DNA from: Bisporella sp. PMI_857
Taxonomy: Eukaryota > Ascomycota > Leotiomycetes > Helotiales > Helotiaceae
Assembly (NCBI GenBank): GCA_021307315.1
Contig: JAJSPD010000005.1
Location: 1 to 64,000, forward strand
Length of the DNA: 64,000 bases
Reading direction: 5' to 3'
Part shown: piece after piece, positions 47,126 to 60,700 of the stretch
Layout: every line of letters begins with the position of its first letter
Position numbering within the stretch: position 1 is the first letter of the stretch
The notes under the pieces: model-generated
Told to the model about the DNA's origin: nothing
Seen by the model: the letters and a program-made list of their open reading frames with translations, nothing else
Database searches by the model: none
Made by a program: the position numbers and the translations under genes

Positions 47126-47766
47126 CAGAGTACTATTTGCAATAGCAGCGCTTTAAACTTGATCACATAATCACCAACTCTTACCTAATGATAAGGCTCC
47201 AAAGTCGGGAAATGTTCCTAACCAAAAATCCTAAAAGCTTAAAATCATAGCCAATGAGAAGTTGTCTTGTGGGGTGGGTTGCTGGAGCATTTCGAGCTGC
47301 AACGATCAGCCAATTGAAAATGCTCCGGGAATCACCCCTGCTTTTCAATTATAACCAAATTAGAGCCACAACAATCTGCTGCTCACCGGCAAGATTAGAA
47401 ATTCTGAAATTTATTACGCTCGAGCTATCGGCGATATCTTGATGTTTCTGCAGAAAAAAGAGCCCTTGGCAAGGGAACGCGCACTACAGGAAGTTCGGGC
47501 TTCACATGAGGAAAGCAGATCTTAAGCGACCTTAGCTTCAATCTGATCGCAGAGAAGCAGTCTGAATAAGTGCTTCTCTAATATTAGATCTTGATGTCGT
47601 TATTCCTGGTACCACCACTGGTACTAATCATTTCGCGAGAAGAGCCTATCTCTCTCTATATCGATACCTATAGCTATTTTCCCACTTCTCACGCCTTGGT
47701 TTTGGTTTTCTTGATTTTCCCTTTCCTGTAGATCGAATTAGACAAGGGAAATTTTCTGTGGCAAAT
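47126..47766. promoter_or_regulatory. Divergent promoter of ACP-TE and reducing PKS
   Basis: The 641-bp region lies between two start codons facing apart. It contains a 9-bp inverted repeat GGAGCATTT/AAATGCTCC around 47286-47325, whose right side reads AATGCTCCGGG. The same 11-mer stands upstream of the ABC transporter. TTTCGCGAGA is at 47631-47640. Confidence 0.5.
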
Positions 47767-50700
47767 ATGGGAGATCAGAATCCTGTTGCGATTACGGGGC
47801 TCTCATGCAGGTTCCCTGGCGATGGAGACAGTCTTGATAACTTCTGGGAGTTCATTTGTTCAGGAAAATGTCAGTTCTTTCCAAGCAAAAGTAATTCACC
47901 TAGACCCTAACTCACGTGCCTCTCTAGCGGCGTGGTCCAAAATTCCGAGAGAGCGATTTAATGTGAATGCATTCTGGTCATCGTCTAAGAATCGTAATAC
48001 TAGTATTACACATGGCGCTCACTTTTTGAAGGATGATATCTCCAAATTCGACGCAAACTTCTTTAGCATCCCCAAGAATGATGCTGAAGCCATGGATCCT
48101 CAACAACGAATCATGCTTGAGGTTGCCTATGAGGCTTTGGAAAAAGCTGGTCTTCCTTTAGATAGAATTGCTGGGACCCAAACTGGCGTTTTCATGGGCC
48201 ACTTCACAAGCGACTACAAGGAGATGATCTACAGAGATCCAGACAACGCACCATTATACAGTATCACAGGAGCCTGTAAGACTTCTTTAGCAAACAGGAT
48301 TTCCTGGCTCTGGGACTTGAGAGGACCAAGCATTACCGTGGACACTGCTTGCTCGTCTAGCCTTGTTGCGCTGCATCTAGCGTGTCAGAGTCTGCAAACA
48401 GGAGATTCTGATATTGCAATTGTCGGCGGAACCAGTCTCCTGCTAAATCCAGAGATGTTCATGTATCTCTCTAATCAATCATTTCTGTCGCCGGATGGCA
48501 AATGCAAGAGTTTTGACGAGTCAGCTAATGGGTACGGCCGTGGCGAAGGCTTTGGCTGTGTTATTTTAAAACGGGTTGACGATGCCATCTCAGCAGGCGA
48601 TCCTATTAGGGCAGTTATCCGTGGGACAGGCTCGAATCAAGATGGGCATACGAAAGTCTTTACTTTACCCAGTGCAGATGCGCAAGCAGCGTTAATTCAG
48701 GAAACATATCGCAGGGCAGGAGTGGATATGAGAGACACCGGTTATGTGGAAGCCCACGTATGTCTTCTGCGTTTTGGAAGGTCCAACTCTCTTTCTAATA
48801 TGTATTATAGGGAACTGGCACGCAAGCAGGTGATGTTCAAGAGATGGAGGCGTTGTCGAAGACTATAGCCAAATCTCACATGACTGATCACAAGCTATTT
48901 GTAGGGTCTGTAAAATCAAACGTAAGTCATCCTCCCATAGCTGCCGTCAAATCATACTTAGAGGATTTAGATTGGCCACCTAGAAGCTGCGGCCGGCGTC
49001 GCGGGTATAATAAAGGCAGTACTCATACTGGAAAGTGGCATGATCCCTCCTAGCATCAATTTTAGAAAAGGGAACCCCAAGATCAAATTCGACAAGTGGA
49101 ATATCCAGATTCCCATAAAGGTAACCTCGTGGCCTACCAGCGGGGTACGCCGAATCAGTATCAACTCTTTCGGATACGGTGGAACAAATGCACATGCAAT
49201 CTTGGAAGATGCAGATCACTACTTGAAGGAACGACACATCTCGGCCAATGACTACGCCAATACCTCACTTAGTAGGCAGACCGTCAATGGCAAAGATAAT
49301 GCCGCGAATAGCGTCCGTGGAATTGATGACCGGGAAGTACCCCGCTTGTTCGTTGTGAGTGCGCAAGACAAAGATGGTCTCGAGCGGGTGAAGACATCGC
49401 TCGCGAGATATATCGAGAATAGGGCTACCGAGGCTGAGATAGGGGCCGAGAGTACACAGACCTTCATGTCAGGACTTGCTTATACGTTAAGCGAAAGGAG
49501 GTCACGTCTTCAGTGGAAGACCTCTATAATTGCATCATCGCCGGACGAGCTTTCTACTGCACTGACCGATAAGGGAAACGCAGCGCTTGTGGCTCTGTCA
49601 TCCCAAAACCCTCGGGTTGGTTTTATCTTCACCGGTCAAGGCGCTCAGTGGCCCCGGATGGGAATAGAACTCATGGATTATAAGGGATTCAAAGATAGCC
49701 TGGTGTCAGCCGATCGCTATCTACGGGAAGAATGCGAATGTCCCTGGTCGGTGACCGCAGAGCTGCAGAAAGGAAAGTCAACATCACAGCTTCACTTAGC
49801 TGAATTTAGCCAGGCACTCTGCACGGTGCTTCAAATTGCTCTTGTCGATCTTCTCAAGACATGGAATATCTTTCCTACAGCCGTCGCTGGACATTCAAGC
49901 GGAGAAATTGCTGCTGCATATTGCATGGGTGCGCTGACCAAAGAGGACGCCTGGAAGATTGCATATTATCGAGGTGTACTCTCGTCCGAACTGAAGGTCA
50001 TTGCGCCGGATTTGGACGGGTCGATGATGGCCGCTGGCTTATCGCACGAAAAAGCCGAGGGATGGATCTCCAAGGTCACTGATGGAGAAGTTGTAGTGGC
50101 TTGTATCAACTCGCCATCCAGTGTCACCATCTCAGGTGATGCTCAAGGTATCGACCAACTTCTAGGTTTGCTGAAAGAAGAGGGAATATTTGCAAGGAAG
50201 CTACAGGTGGATACAGCATATCACTCACCCCATATGCAGGTAGTGGCTCAAGATTACTATGAAGTACTTGCAGATGTTGCCACTCTCCAGCCTGCAGGTG
50301 ATTGTACAATGCACTCAAGTACTACTGGGTTCTTGATTGATGCAAGCCAATTGGGCGCTGTCAATTGGGTTCGAAATCTCACTTCTCCGGTACTGTTTTC
50401 TAACGCAGTTTATGACATGCTGCGCCCTATGAGAGGCAATAAGCGTGCGGGTGAGAACGCTGTGGACCTATTGATCGAAATTGGACCACATTCAGCACTC
50501 CGAGGCCCATCGATACAGACCTTGGAAGCTAATGGAATTACCAACATTCCTTACCATTCTATCCTGACCAGGAATGAAAGTGCCTTGGAAACAGCGTTGA
50601 GCCTTGCCGGTGCCCTTTTCGCCCTTGGCTTTCCCGTAGAAACACGCCAAGTAAACATTGGTGGCAATAAGCATTTCGCAAAGCCACTTGTGGATCTCCC

Positions 50701-53700
50701 ATCATACCCATGGAATCATTCGCGGAGATATTGGCATGAGTCTCGAGTTGAGAAAGAATATCTATCAAGAGAGAAGCCCAAACTTAGCCTCTTAGGTGCT
50801 CCTAGTCCAACCCTTGTTGATGGAGAGCGGCTCTGGAGAGGGTTCATGAGATTATCTGAAGAGCCTTGGATAGCTGATCACAAGATGCAAGGATCAATAC
50901 TGTACCCAGGCGCAGGCTATCTTGCCATGGCTTTGGAGGCTGCCTATCAGACGGCCGACAAGGCCCGGCAAATCGCAGCCTATAAGTTGCGGGACGTTCA
51001 GTTGACGTCCGCTGCAATTATCAGTGAAGGAACCGACTTAGAATTTATCGTCCAATTGAGGCCGCACATCTCCGGTACCCGAGATTTGTCCTCAACATGG
51101 ACAGAGTTTTCTATCACATCTTCACCGAATGGCGAGTCTCTAGTGAAGAACTGCTACGGCCTGATTATTATTGAGTATGAACCTGCAGAGGGTTCTCAAA
51201 TGAGACATGAGAGAGACTACGAGCTCCAGGCATCAAGAAACCTCTATCTGGAGGCAAAAGAGCACTGCAAGAGTTGTATCAGTCCGCAAGACTTCTATAC
51301 TGATTTAGCGTCCATGGGTTTCGAGTATGGTCCCGCGTTCACAAACCTCTCTGATATCCACAATAGAGATGGACAAAGCGTGTGTACCCTGCAGATTCCA
51401 GATATCAAGGCAAGGACTCTTGATGGAAGTGATAGACCACATATCATTCATCCGGGAGTTCTTGATGCTGTGTTTCATCTAGCTTTCGCCGCCGTCAAAG
51501 GAAGCAAAACGGATTTAACAACTACAATGGTGCCGAGATCTGTTGGTGAGGTGACGATCTCGGCCAAAGTCCCATTCAAGCCAGGAACTAAACTCTCGGG
51601 CTATTCAAAGTCTGGTAGACACGGATTCAGAGAACTCACTTCCGATATTGTCATGTTGGATGAAAACGAACACCTTCCAATCATTGAAATTGATGGTCTT
51701 CTGTGCGCCGAGATTGCTGTCGCAAGTTTCAGCAGTGCTAATGGTGCAAACACTAAGTCGATCACTAGCAAGCTAACATGGAGACCAGCAATTGAGCTTC
51801 TTACCTTCAAGGAGCAACGAATGGCACTCGATAAGTACAGTGGCCTTGATAAAGTCGCTGAGGTACGTTCTCCGTAATGTCTCCAGTCTTATGTTAACTA
51901 TTCCAGTATCTAAAACTGCTCCATCACTCAAACCCAGCGCTGTCTATTCTAGAATATGTTTCTAGGCCACGGAATTCGGATCCAAGGGTGCTGTCCACAA
52001 AGCTGAACGGCGTCGAAAGGATATTGAAAACAGGGAGTTTAACCATTGCATATCAAGACGTGGCGATGAAGGAAAAATTAGAGATAGATCCTGAGTTAAA
52101 GCAGCATGCCGCAATCGAATTCCTGGATTTCAGCCCGGGGTTCTCAACTCGAATGCTAAAAGATCAATTTTATGACGTAATCTTGACTTCCAGCTTTAGC
52201 AGCAATGCACTAAACCCTGACATGCTTGCGGAAGACATCACAAGACTTCTAAAGAAGGATGGGAAGATGTGCATTCTAGAAGCTGAAAACAGTACGGAAA
52301 ATACTCAACAATTACTTCGCCAAGCCCGCATGGAGACGATGGTGATTCACAACGTCGAAGAGACTCAATCGCCGCAGTCGAGCCTCATTGTTGCCAAAAA
52401 GACCGAGGTGTTGCGCGCGAATGGCACCACTGAGGCTTCTAGACACAAGCATGTCACGATCATACAGACGGCTGATTCGAGCGAAGCTGTGCAGGCTATA
52501 GCTTCAGATCTAGCTATGAGTCTTGAAATATCTGGCTACACTGCTATTCCATTCATCTGGGGCTCTGATATATCACATCTAAGCGGTAAATCGTGCATCT
52601 CACTAATTGAGCTTGAAACGCCATTGCTTCGAGACTTGACTGAGAAGGACTTTGCCTCTGTACAGCAACTGGCCCTAGGAGCAACTGACATTCTCTGGGT
52701 TGTAGGCTTTGACGATCCCAGTGCTGCTATGGTTGACGGACTGGCCAGGACAGTGCGTAACGAGACGCCAGGCATGTCGTTCCGTACTTTCCACGTCGAG
52801 GAACATTACTCCTCATTAGCCGCCTCCCTTGGAGATTTGATTGGAAGGGTTTTTAGTTCGACAACTAAAGATGATGAGTTTCTTATGAAAGGTAATATTT
52901 TGCATACGAGCCGGATTGAAGAAGATGAGACTCTCAATGAGCAAATCAATGATGTACTTCCTGGCGCTCAGGAGAGGATCTCAAGGATGCCTTTGGGACA
53001 ACTACAGCATCCTACTAAACTCTGTATTCGAAACCCTGGCATGCTCGACTCGCTTTGTTTGGAACCGGACGATTTACCCAGAACTGAATTAGACGATAAC
53101 TTCATTGAGATCCAAGTCAAAGCTTCTGCGCTCAAGTAAGTAGATCACATTCAAAGGCTCACAAAAATCTGACGCATTTCTTAGCTTCCGTGAGGTCATG
53201 GTGGCAATGGGTCAGATCGCCGATTCCAAATTGGGACTCGACGCTGCCGGTGTTGTTCACCGTGTTGGATCCGCAGTAACAAAGTTCAAGGTCGGTGACA
53301 GAGTCGCTATGTATGGTCATGGGTCCCATCGAACTCTTCATCGAAGTCGAGCAGATTGCTGCGCACTAATTCCAGAAGGGCTATCATTCGAACAAGCTGC
53401 ATCCATCCCAACAGTCCACGGCACCGCTTGGAATGCACTCGTACGTCTTGCCAAAGTTCAAAAAGGGCAATCAATCTTGATCCACGCTGCAGCCGGCGGC
53501 GTGGGTCAAGCGTCTATCCAAATTGCGAAGCACTTTGAAATGGAGATCTTTGCGACGGTTTCATCTGAAGCTAAGAGGAAACTGATCCGAGACGAATATG
53601 GAGTCTCAGATGATCATATCTTCAACTCACGCGACCTCAGTTTTGTGAAAGGAGTCAAGAGGATGACGAAGAATCGAGGGGTCGATGTTGTACTAAATTC

Positions 53701-55213
53701 GTTATCAGGAGAATTCCTCCGGCAAACGTGGTATTGCATCGCTCCTTTTGGATATTTCATCGAAATCGGGCTTAAGGATATCATCGGTAACACTGGGCTC
53801 GATATGAGGCCTTTCATGCAGGATGCTACCTTTTCTTTCTTCAATCTCACCCATATCGAAAATAGCAGGCCAGACATTATGGCGGCTATTATTGAAGGCG
53901 CTTTTGAGTTTCACCGTCGTGGTATCACCAAGCCCATTCAACCGCTGGTTACTTATCCAATCTCAGATATAGAGGGTGCTTTCAGACTCATGCAGACCGG
54001 TAAGCACATAGGAAAGATTACGTTGACGTGGGGTGACGACCACGTTGTTCCGGTTATTCAGAAAAAAGAAAACACACTGAAAATGGATCCTAATGGAGTC
54101 TATCTGCTTGCTGGTGGCCTTGGTGGACTTGGAAGAAGCATAGCAGCAAAACTCGTCGACATTGGTGCTCGAAAGCTGTGTTTTCTTTCCCGCTCTGGCA
54201 GTGAGTCTGCGCAAGCAAGAAAACTAAGTCAGGACCTCGAGAAATTTAATGTCCAGATGCAGACTTATAAATGTGACGTTGCGGACGAAAAGGCCCTCGC
54301 TGCCGCAGTCGACAAATGCAAATCAGAGCTTGGGGATATTCGCGGCGTCTTTCAATGCGCAATGGCCCTGCGGGACACCTTGTTCATGAATATGACCTAT
54401 CAACAATGGGTGGAATGCACGCGCCCAAAGGTGCAAGGCAGCTGGAATCTCCACCAGCAATTTCCAGATGTCGACTTCTACATCACATTAAGCTCATTTG
54501 CAGCCATCTTCGGCAACCGTGGACAGAGCAACTACGCAGCGGCAGGTGCTTACGAAGACGCGCTTGCATATCATCGTCGGGCTATAGGTCAACGCGCGAC
54601 CACGCTTGATCTTGGAATAATGCGAGATATTGGTGTCCTGGCCGAAACTGGAATAACGGATTCTCTGAGAGAATGGGAAAAGCCTTATGGCATACGGGAG
54701 ACGGAGTTTCTTGCTCTTATAGAACGAACTATCGCTGGAGACATGGCCCACGCCACATCCCCTCAGATTCTGACTGGGCTTGCTACTGGCGGCAGTGCCA
54801 TTGCTGCTGGTATCCATACACCGTACTACTTGGACAATGCTCGATTCTCTATCATGGCAAGGATAGGCGCTCGTGGGCCAAAAGCTGATACTGGTGGTAG
54901 CTCTATCCCTCCACACACTCTTATCGGCCAAGCAAAGTCTCTTGAGGAAGCCGGCGGTTATGTGCTCAAGGCGCTCATGGATTTTGTTGCAAAAATGCTT
55001 CAGACGACAGCCTCAGAGATCGATACTAGTAGGTTCTTATACTCGTGTGGTATTGACTCTTTGGTCGCTATTGAGATCATCAACTGGGCGCTCAAGGAGG
55101 TAAAGTCGGTTATTACAGTTTTTGACGTATTGGCTGGTATACCAATAACGGCGCTATCTACTAAAATGGCTGCAAAATCTGTTGCTCTACCAAAAGAGCT
55201 AGCCCCAAGGTGA
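47767..55213 (+). CDS. Highly reducing polyketide synthase, KS-AT-DH-(inactive MT)-ER-KR-ACP
   Basis: Six exons (47767-47869, 47928-48757, 48811-48921, 48971-51862, 51907-53135, 53185-55213) give 2397 residues. KS: Cys in VDTACSSSLVALH (about 175), His in EAHGTGT and KSNIGHLEAA, both made by splicing. AT: GHSSGEIAAA (about 655). DH: His in DHKMQGSILYPGAGY, Asp in HPGVLDAVF. The following methyltransferase region has lost its SAM motif: the expected E-I-G-A-G-T-G reads EYVSRPRNSD. ER: HAAAGGVGQASIQIA. KR: LLAGGLGGLGRS with Tyr in SNYAAAG. ACP: GIDSLVAIE (about 2343). There is no releasing domain, so the chain must be handed over, presumably to the SAT of the non-reducing PKS. The start MGDQNPVAITGLSCRFPG is the KS N-terminus. 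Confidence 0.95.
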
Positions 55214-55582
55214 TCTGAAGGCTTCTTACCTGGTTGATTACGGCCTTATGCAATATCTTAATAAACATGTATTGAAATATAAGTTTGCTCCTATCTTGCA
55301 TTTTGTAGCTGCCCAAGTAGCGTATATCTGATTACCAGTTTCTAAGGGCTGTATGTGGTGTAAGCAGCGGCTATTAATGGTATCTTTCAGATACTATGAA
55401 CTTATGTTTGCAGCTATCCTCACTCGATTCAATTAAAAATAGCAAGGTTTCAGTTCTCCAACTAGTTCAACAATTACATTTCCATGGAAATAGCTATGGC
55501 ATAAGCTATGTTTTTAGTATATAATATTCACCTGCTTATGAACTACAAAATTATCTACAGCCTTGAGACCTAATCCTCTTGG
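55214..55582. other. Intergenic between converging PKS and monooxygenase
   Basis: A 369-bp AT-rich gap lies between two 3' ends; nothing else is seen. Confidence 0.5.
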
Positions 55583-57349
55583 CTAGGTATGGATGAAACT
55601 TTGCCGATCTTCAACGCAGGCTTTCATCACTTCTTCGCATTTCTCGAATACATCAAAGCTATGGATTCTTGTCAACGCTTGTGTTATCAAGAGTAAAGCA
55701 ATGGCTTACCTATAATCGTGAATCGTGCGCTCAATCATGCTCGTTGGGACGTCTGCTCCAAAGTTAATAATCGGTCCTGCCCATCTAGGCGAAAGAAAAA
55801 ATGGCCGGAAGCTTACCAGCACCAGGAGGGTCGGCATGTCGTCGGAGGTCTTCTTCAACCTCTTTTTCCTTGCCAGCCCTGACGCTTGAAAGGATTTGCA
55901 CACGTGACGCTCGAGCCTTCCTGGCACGTTCAAATAAACGTAGCCGTTCCGTTACCAATTTTGCATCGTCTACGCCTGCGAATAGGTAGCCGAGTGTTCC
56001 ACCATCTTCAATTGCGGAATTAGAACCCTGTCCACCAAATGGAAGCATCTGAAGAATGATCAGGATCAAGGCCGACAGAAGATCTTGCTATCTTTCACCT
56101 ACCGGATGGGCTGCATCACCAATAAGGACCACTCGCCCATTGAACCATCTCGGAAGCGGCTCATGTGTGAACAAAGGCCAACATTTCACATGAGAGGATT
56201 CTCTAAATCTCGTCGTTAGCGCCTAACCCTCTTAGTGTCGATATCAGCGTCTGACTTAATGATCTCGAGCACGTCTGGGGAAAAGTGACTGAACTCTTGA
56301 AGCATGGACGCTTTTAAAGCTAGGTGTGAATGGTTAGTGAGAAATCGTTTCAAAAATCAATGAGCACCTCAATTGCGAGGTGCTGGACTACCTTCTCCAT
56401 CATTTCCAACTACTTCACTCCCTGGATGGATCCCAACAAAATTCTGTATCTCGCCGCTTTCGGCATTTAGCTGGAATACTTTAGCGTTCAAGGGCAGCCT
56501 CGAATACGAACTTTCGGCATGGATACCACATGATGTGTCGCTCTTTGGCGATCTCTTTGGTATCTGCTAACAACGTAGCTCCAGGGCCTTTCTTTTCCAT
56601 GGTTGCCGAGAGTGAAGCAGATTCTCTCAGTTTCTGAGTATTGATCAAAAACCGGAAAGCGCACAAACCAGTCGACTTAGGAGGCAACGCCTTTTGTTCA
56701 AGCACCATACCTCTCAGCACAGAGTGGACGCCATCGGCCGCGATGACGAGGTCAGCAGAGTGTTTTGAATCATTTTTTAGTACGATAGTGCCATCTGCCG
56801 AGATTCCTATCACTTCAGAAGCAAGATGGATTTTTACAGGGCAACCACGTTCAGTATCGCTTGTTGCAAGGCGCCGTAGCTCATTATGGAGATCCACGCG
56901 ATGGATGGCCCAGACAGGAGCACCGAATGTCTGTTCGGCAGAACTGAAATCTACTTTTGCCACAGGGTCTAGGCTATCGCCCTTCACAACATTCCACAGG
57001 TCTATCTTTACGGCCTGTGCCGCAAGAAAAGAGAAGCCAAATCGAGATAGAACACGAGCTCCATTGGGCGTCACTATTAGGGCAGCGCCTATTTCACTTG
57101 CGAACTGGGACTTTTCGTAAATCTAAATGGAAATCCGGCATACTCTATCAGTAAATACAGACTGAGCTGAGAAGAATTCGCACTAGATTCAAAAAAGAAG
57201 CGTTTTGGTGAAGGCAGAGTATGACATAATGCGGCTTGGGGTGTGTCAGCGAATAGACATACCTCAACTTCATGGCCAGCCTGGCGCAACGCTATGCCGG
57301 CACAAAGCCCAGCAATCCCCGCACCCACGACGATGATCTTGAGAGGCAT
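55583..57349 (-). CDS. Class A FAD-dependent monooxygenase (salicylate-hydroxylase-like)
   Basis: Eight exons on the minus strand (57263-57349, 56508-57122, 56392-56470, 56256-56319, 56103-56202, 55817-56048, 55710-55776, 55583-55658) give 439 residues, normal for the family. Motifs: IIVVGAGIAGLCAGIAL (FAD GxGxxG), VIAADGVHSVLRG (DG), WFNGRVVLIGDAAHPMLPF and GGQGSNSAIEDG (GD and following loop, split by intron 5). Every junction restores family sequence, for example EIIKESSHVKCWPLF. Intron 2 is only 37 bases, which is short. Salicylate hydroxylases exchange a ring carboxyl for a hydroxyl; others hydroxylate aromatic polyketides. In this cluster a resorcylic-type acid would suit. It converges on the reducing PKS and is divergent from the ABC pump. 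Confidence 0.88.
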
Positions 57350-57779
57350 CCTGGCTCTTTTAGCTATTGGTTGGTTGTCGTATGTATTTGATGTTAGTGA
57401 ATCCGAGCCTAATGTTAGATATTGGGCTTGCGAGATGCGAAGCGCGTTGAATGTCACAAGAGAAACCTAACCTAATTTTCTCATGAAATGTAACACGAAT
57501 ATTAACATTGCTTTAGAGTTTAAACTAATGAAAACCTAGTAATCCTTTACTTCATCGCCTGCGAGTTCATGGACAAGCCAAAATAATGCTCCGGGGCTCG
57601 GCGCATTATTTTGGCTTGCCCTTAACTCCCCGGTTTGCACCTACTTGCTTGTGCCCAAAAATAATATCGCCGAGTGGTCCGTGTTTCGCACTTGAGCCGC
57701 GAGATAAGTTAGCACATTTCCACTTTCACTCGCGTTCTCCTCCCTCGCAGCGCTCCTGCTTGGTGTAATCGCTACGGAA
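57350..57779. promoter_or_regulatory. Divergent promoter of flavin monooxygenase and ABC transporter
   Basis: The region between two start codons holds the 16-bp inverted repeat described separately and a CCGCGAGATAA element near 57697. Confidence 0.45.
57574..57618. repeat. 16-bp perfect inverted repeat upstream of the ABC transporter
   Basis: Arms CAAGCCAAAATAATGC (57574-57589) and GCATTATTTTGGCTTG (57603-57618) surround a 13-base GC-rich loop TCCGGGGCTCGGC. It lies about 160 bp before the pump's start codon. The left arm and loop together read AATGCTCCGGG, also present in the reducing-PKS promoter. Confidence 0.85.
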
Positions 57780-60700
57780 ATGGATGTGTGGAGTGCTTCG
57801 CCAGCGCTAGAGCGACAAGAGACGGGAGATAAGACAGACCAATTCCCACTTCACAACAGCGAGCAGAGCCATGAACGAGAAGAATGTGAAGATAGCCCAG
57901 AGTCGGATTCGACAGGTATCGTAAGTCCGAAAAATGGGCCAGGGGTCCGCAAGTTGGGCACAGAAGAGGCCGGGGAGGCAACAAGGGATTTTGCCCTTGA
58001 TGATTTTCTAAGAGAAGGGCATTTTGAAAAGCGCGTTGGGGACCACTCCGCGAAGAGAATTGGTATCGTGTACAAAAATCTTACTGTGAAAGGCATTGGT
58101 TCTACAGCTACATCTGTAAAGACATTACCCGGTGCTATCATCGGTACATTCGGACCGGACCTGTACCGATTATTCCGCCGTTTCCTGCCTTTTTTGTTTT
58201 TCGGTGGAGGTGGTGCTACTCGCACGATTATTCGTGATTTCACAGGCGTTGTCAGAGACGGTGAAATGCTCCTCGTCCTTGGCCGTCCAAGCTCAGGTTG
58301 TTCGACATTCCTCAGGACGCTGGCCAACGATCGAAAGTATTACGAAGATGTGATAGGTGAAGTTACCTACGGTGGCATATCTTCCAAAGATCAGAAGGAC
58401 ATGTATAGCGGAGAAGTCAATTACAATCCGGAGGACGATGTTCACTTACCAGAGCTTAATGTGTGGCAAACCTTAACATTTGCGTTAATGAACAAAACGA
58501 AGAAGCGAAACAGAGGAGAAGTTCCAGTCATCGCAGATGCGCTAATGCGCATGTTCGGCATCAGCCACACGAAATATACGAAGGTTGGTAACGAGTTCGT
58601 ACCCGGAGTGTCTGGTGGAGAGCGCAAGCGTGTTTCGATCGCGGAGACCCTGGCTACGAAGAGCACTATTCTTTGCTTCGATAATCCAACAAGAGGCCTT
58701 GACGCAAGCACTGCCCTGAACTTTGCAAAGTCTTTACGAATAGTAACGGACGTGAGCAAGAAGACAACCATTATGACGCTGTACCAAGCAGGCGAAGAGA
58801 TTTATGCGCAGATGGATAAGGTCTTATTGATTGATGCCGGAAGATGCATATTCCAGGGTCCAGCTCAGGACGCAAAACAGTACTTCGTTGACCTTGGGTT
58901 CTATTGTTCACCCGCGCAAACCACAGCTGATTTTTTGACCTCCTGTACTGACCCGGGCGTAAGACGCTTCCGGGAGGGTTACGCAGGCAGGGCGCCGAAA
59001 ACCCCTGAGGAGCTTGAAGCTACTTTCAAGGAGAGCCAAAGTTATCAGAAAGTGCTACGCGAGGTTGAGCTTTATGAGCAGGAATTAGAGGAAACAAATT
59101 TTTCTTGCGGTGGGGAGTTCAAGGAGAGCGTGCAACAAGCTAAGAGTCATCGAACGGTTTCTAGGAAGTCTCCTTACACGGTCAGCTTCCCGAGACAGGT
59201 CCTTACGTGTTTACGAAGAGAGTTTTGGCTGTTCCTCGGCGATACAACAGCACTATACACCAAGGCCTTCGTTATCATTGCTATTGGTTTCATCATCGGC
59301 TCCTTATTCTACGGCTCGTCACTGGACTCATCCGGCGCTTTCACGCGAGGCGGCGCGCTCTTCATGTCCGTCCTTTTCCTATGCTGGCTCCAACTAGCTG
59401 AGCTAATGAAGGTATTCTCAGGGCGTAATGTTATCGCACGGCATCACGAGTACGCACTCTACAGGCCGTCTGCAGTCACGATTGCTCGAGTGATCATGGA
59501 CTTGGTGGTCCTTTTACCGCAGGTGTCCGTCTTCGCCATTATCATGTATTTCATGTGCAGTCTGGATACCGATGCGTCAAAATTCTGGAACTACTGGCTT
59601 GTTATCTATATAAATACGCTAGCTATCACCTCTTTGTATAGGATGTTTGGCTCTCTATCACCCACGATCGATGATGCAGTCCGGTTCGCGAGTGTTGCAC
59701 TCAATTTGCTGATTATCTACGGCGGATACGTGATTCCGAAACCGCAGCTGATAAGTCAATATATCTGGTTTGGGTGGGTGAACTACCTTAACCCTTTGGC
59801 ATACGCGTTTGAAGCGCTTGAGGCGAATGAGTTCTCTGGTCGTAACATGACATGTAATCCGTCACAACTCATTCCACAGCAAGTGCTGGGTGGACCACCA
59901 ATCGACCCAGCGCATCAGGGATGCTCGCTAGCTGGCTCTCCAATTGACGCCACCAATATCCCTGGCTCGAGTTACTTGGAATCAACTTATAGCTACGGGA
60001 GAAACCACTTGTGGCGGAATTTTGGTGTACTTATCGCATTTACGGTACTCTACATCCTAGTCACTGCATTCGCAACAGAAGTCTTCAGTTTTGCTAAGGA
60101 GGCCGGCGGGGTGCTCATATTCGCCCAGAACAAGCGTTCAAAGAAAGTTTTAAAGAGGAAGATGCCGCCTCAAGCCGATATTGAAAAGGCTAGTCGGATC
60201 GAAGAGGGCAGTACCTCAAGCAGGCAGACACAAGCGGAGGAATTCAGCACGACAACAACCCTTACTCAAATCTCCAGCAGCCAGCAGATCTTCACTTGGG
60301 AAAATATCAACTATAGTGTACCATCCCAGGGTGGGCAGATGCAATTGCTCAACAGTGTTGACGGATATTGCAAGCCCGGCGTTATGATTGCTCTCATGGG
60401 TGCTTCGGGAACTGGCAAGACAACCTTGCTCAACACGCTCTCCCAGCGTCAGACCTTTGGTGTAGTTTCTGGTAATATGTTGGTCGATGGAAAGCCGCCT
60501 AGTTCCACTTTTCAGCGTTCTACAGGATTTTGCGAACAAATGGATATGCATGACAATACTGCTACGATCCGCGAGGCTTTCGAATTCTCGGCTTTACTTC
60601 GCCAAGATAGAAATATCCCATGGTCAGAGAAAATCGCTTATGTTGATACTATTATCGACCTCTTGGAGCTAAGTGAAAGCCAGGATCTAGTCATCAGTTG

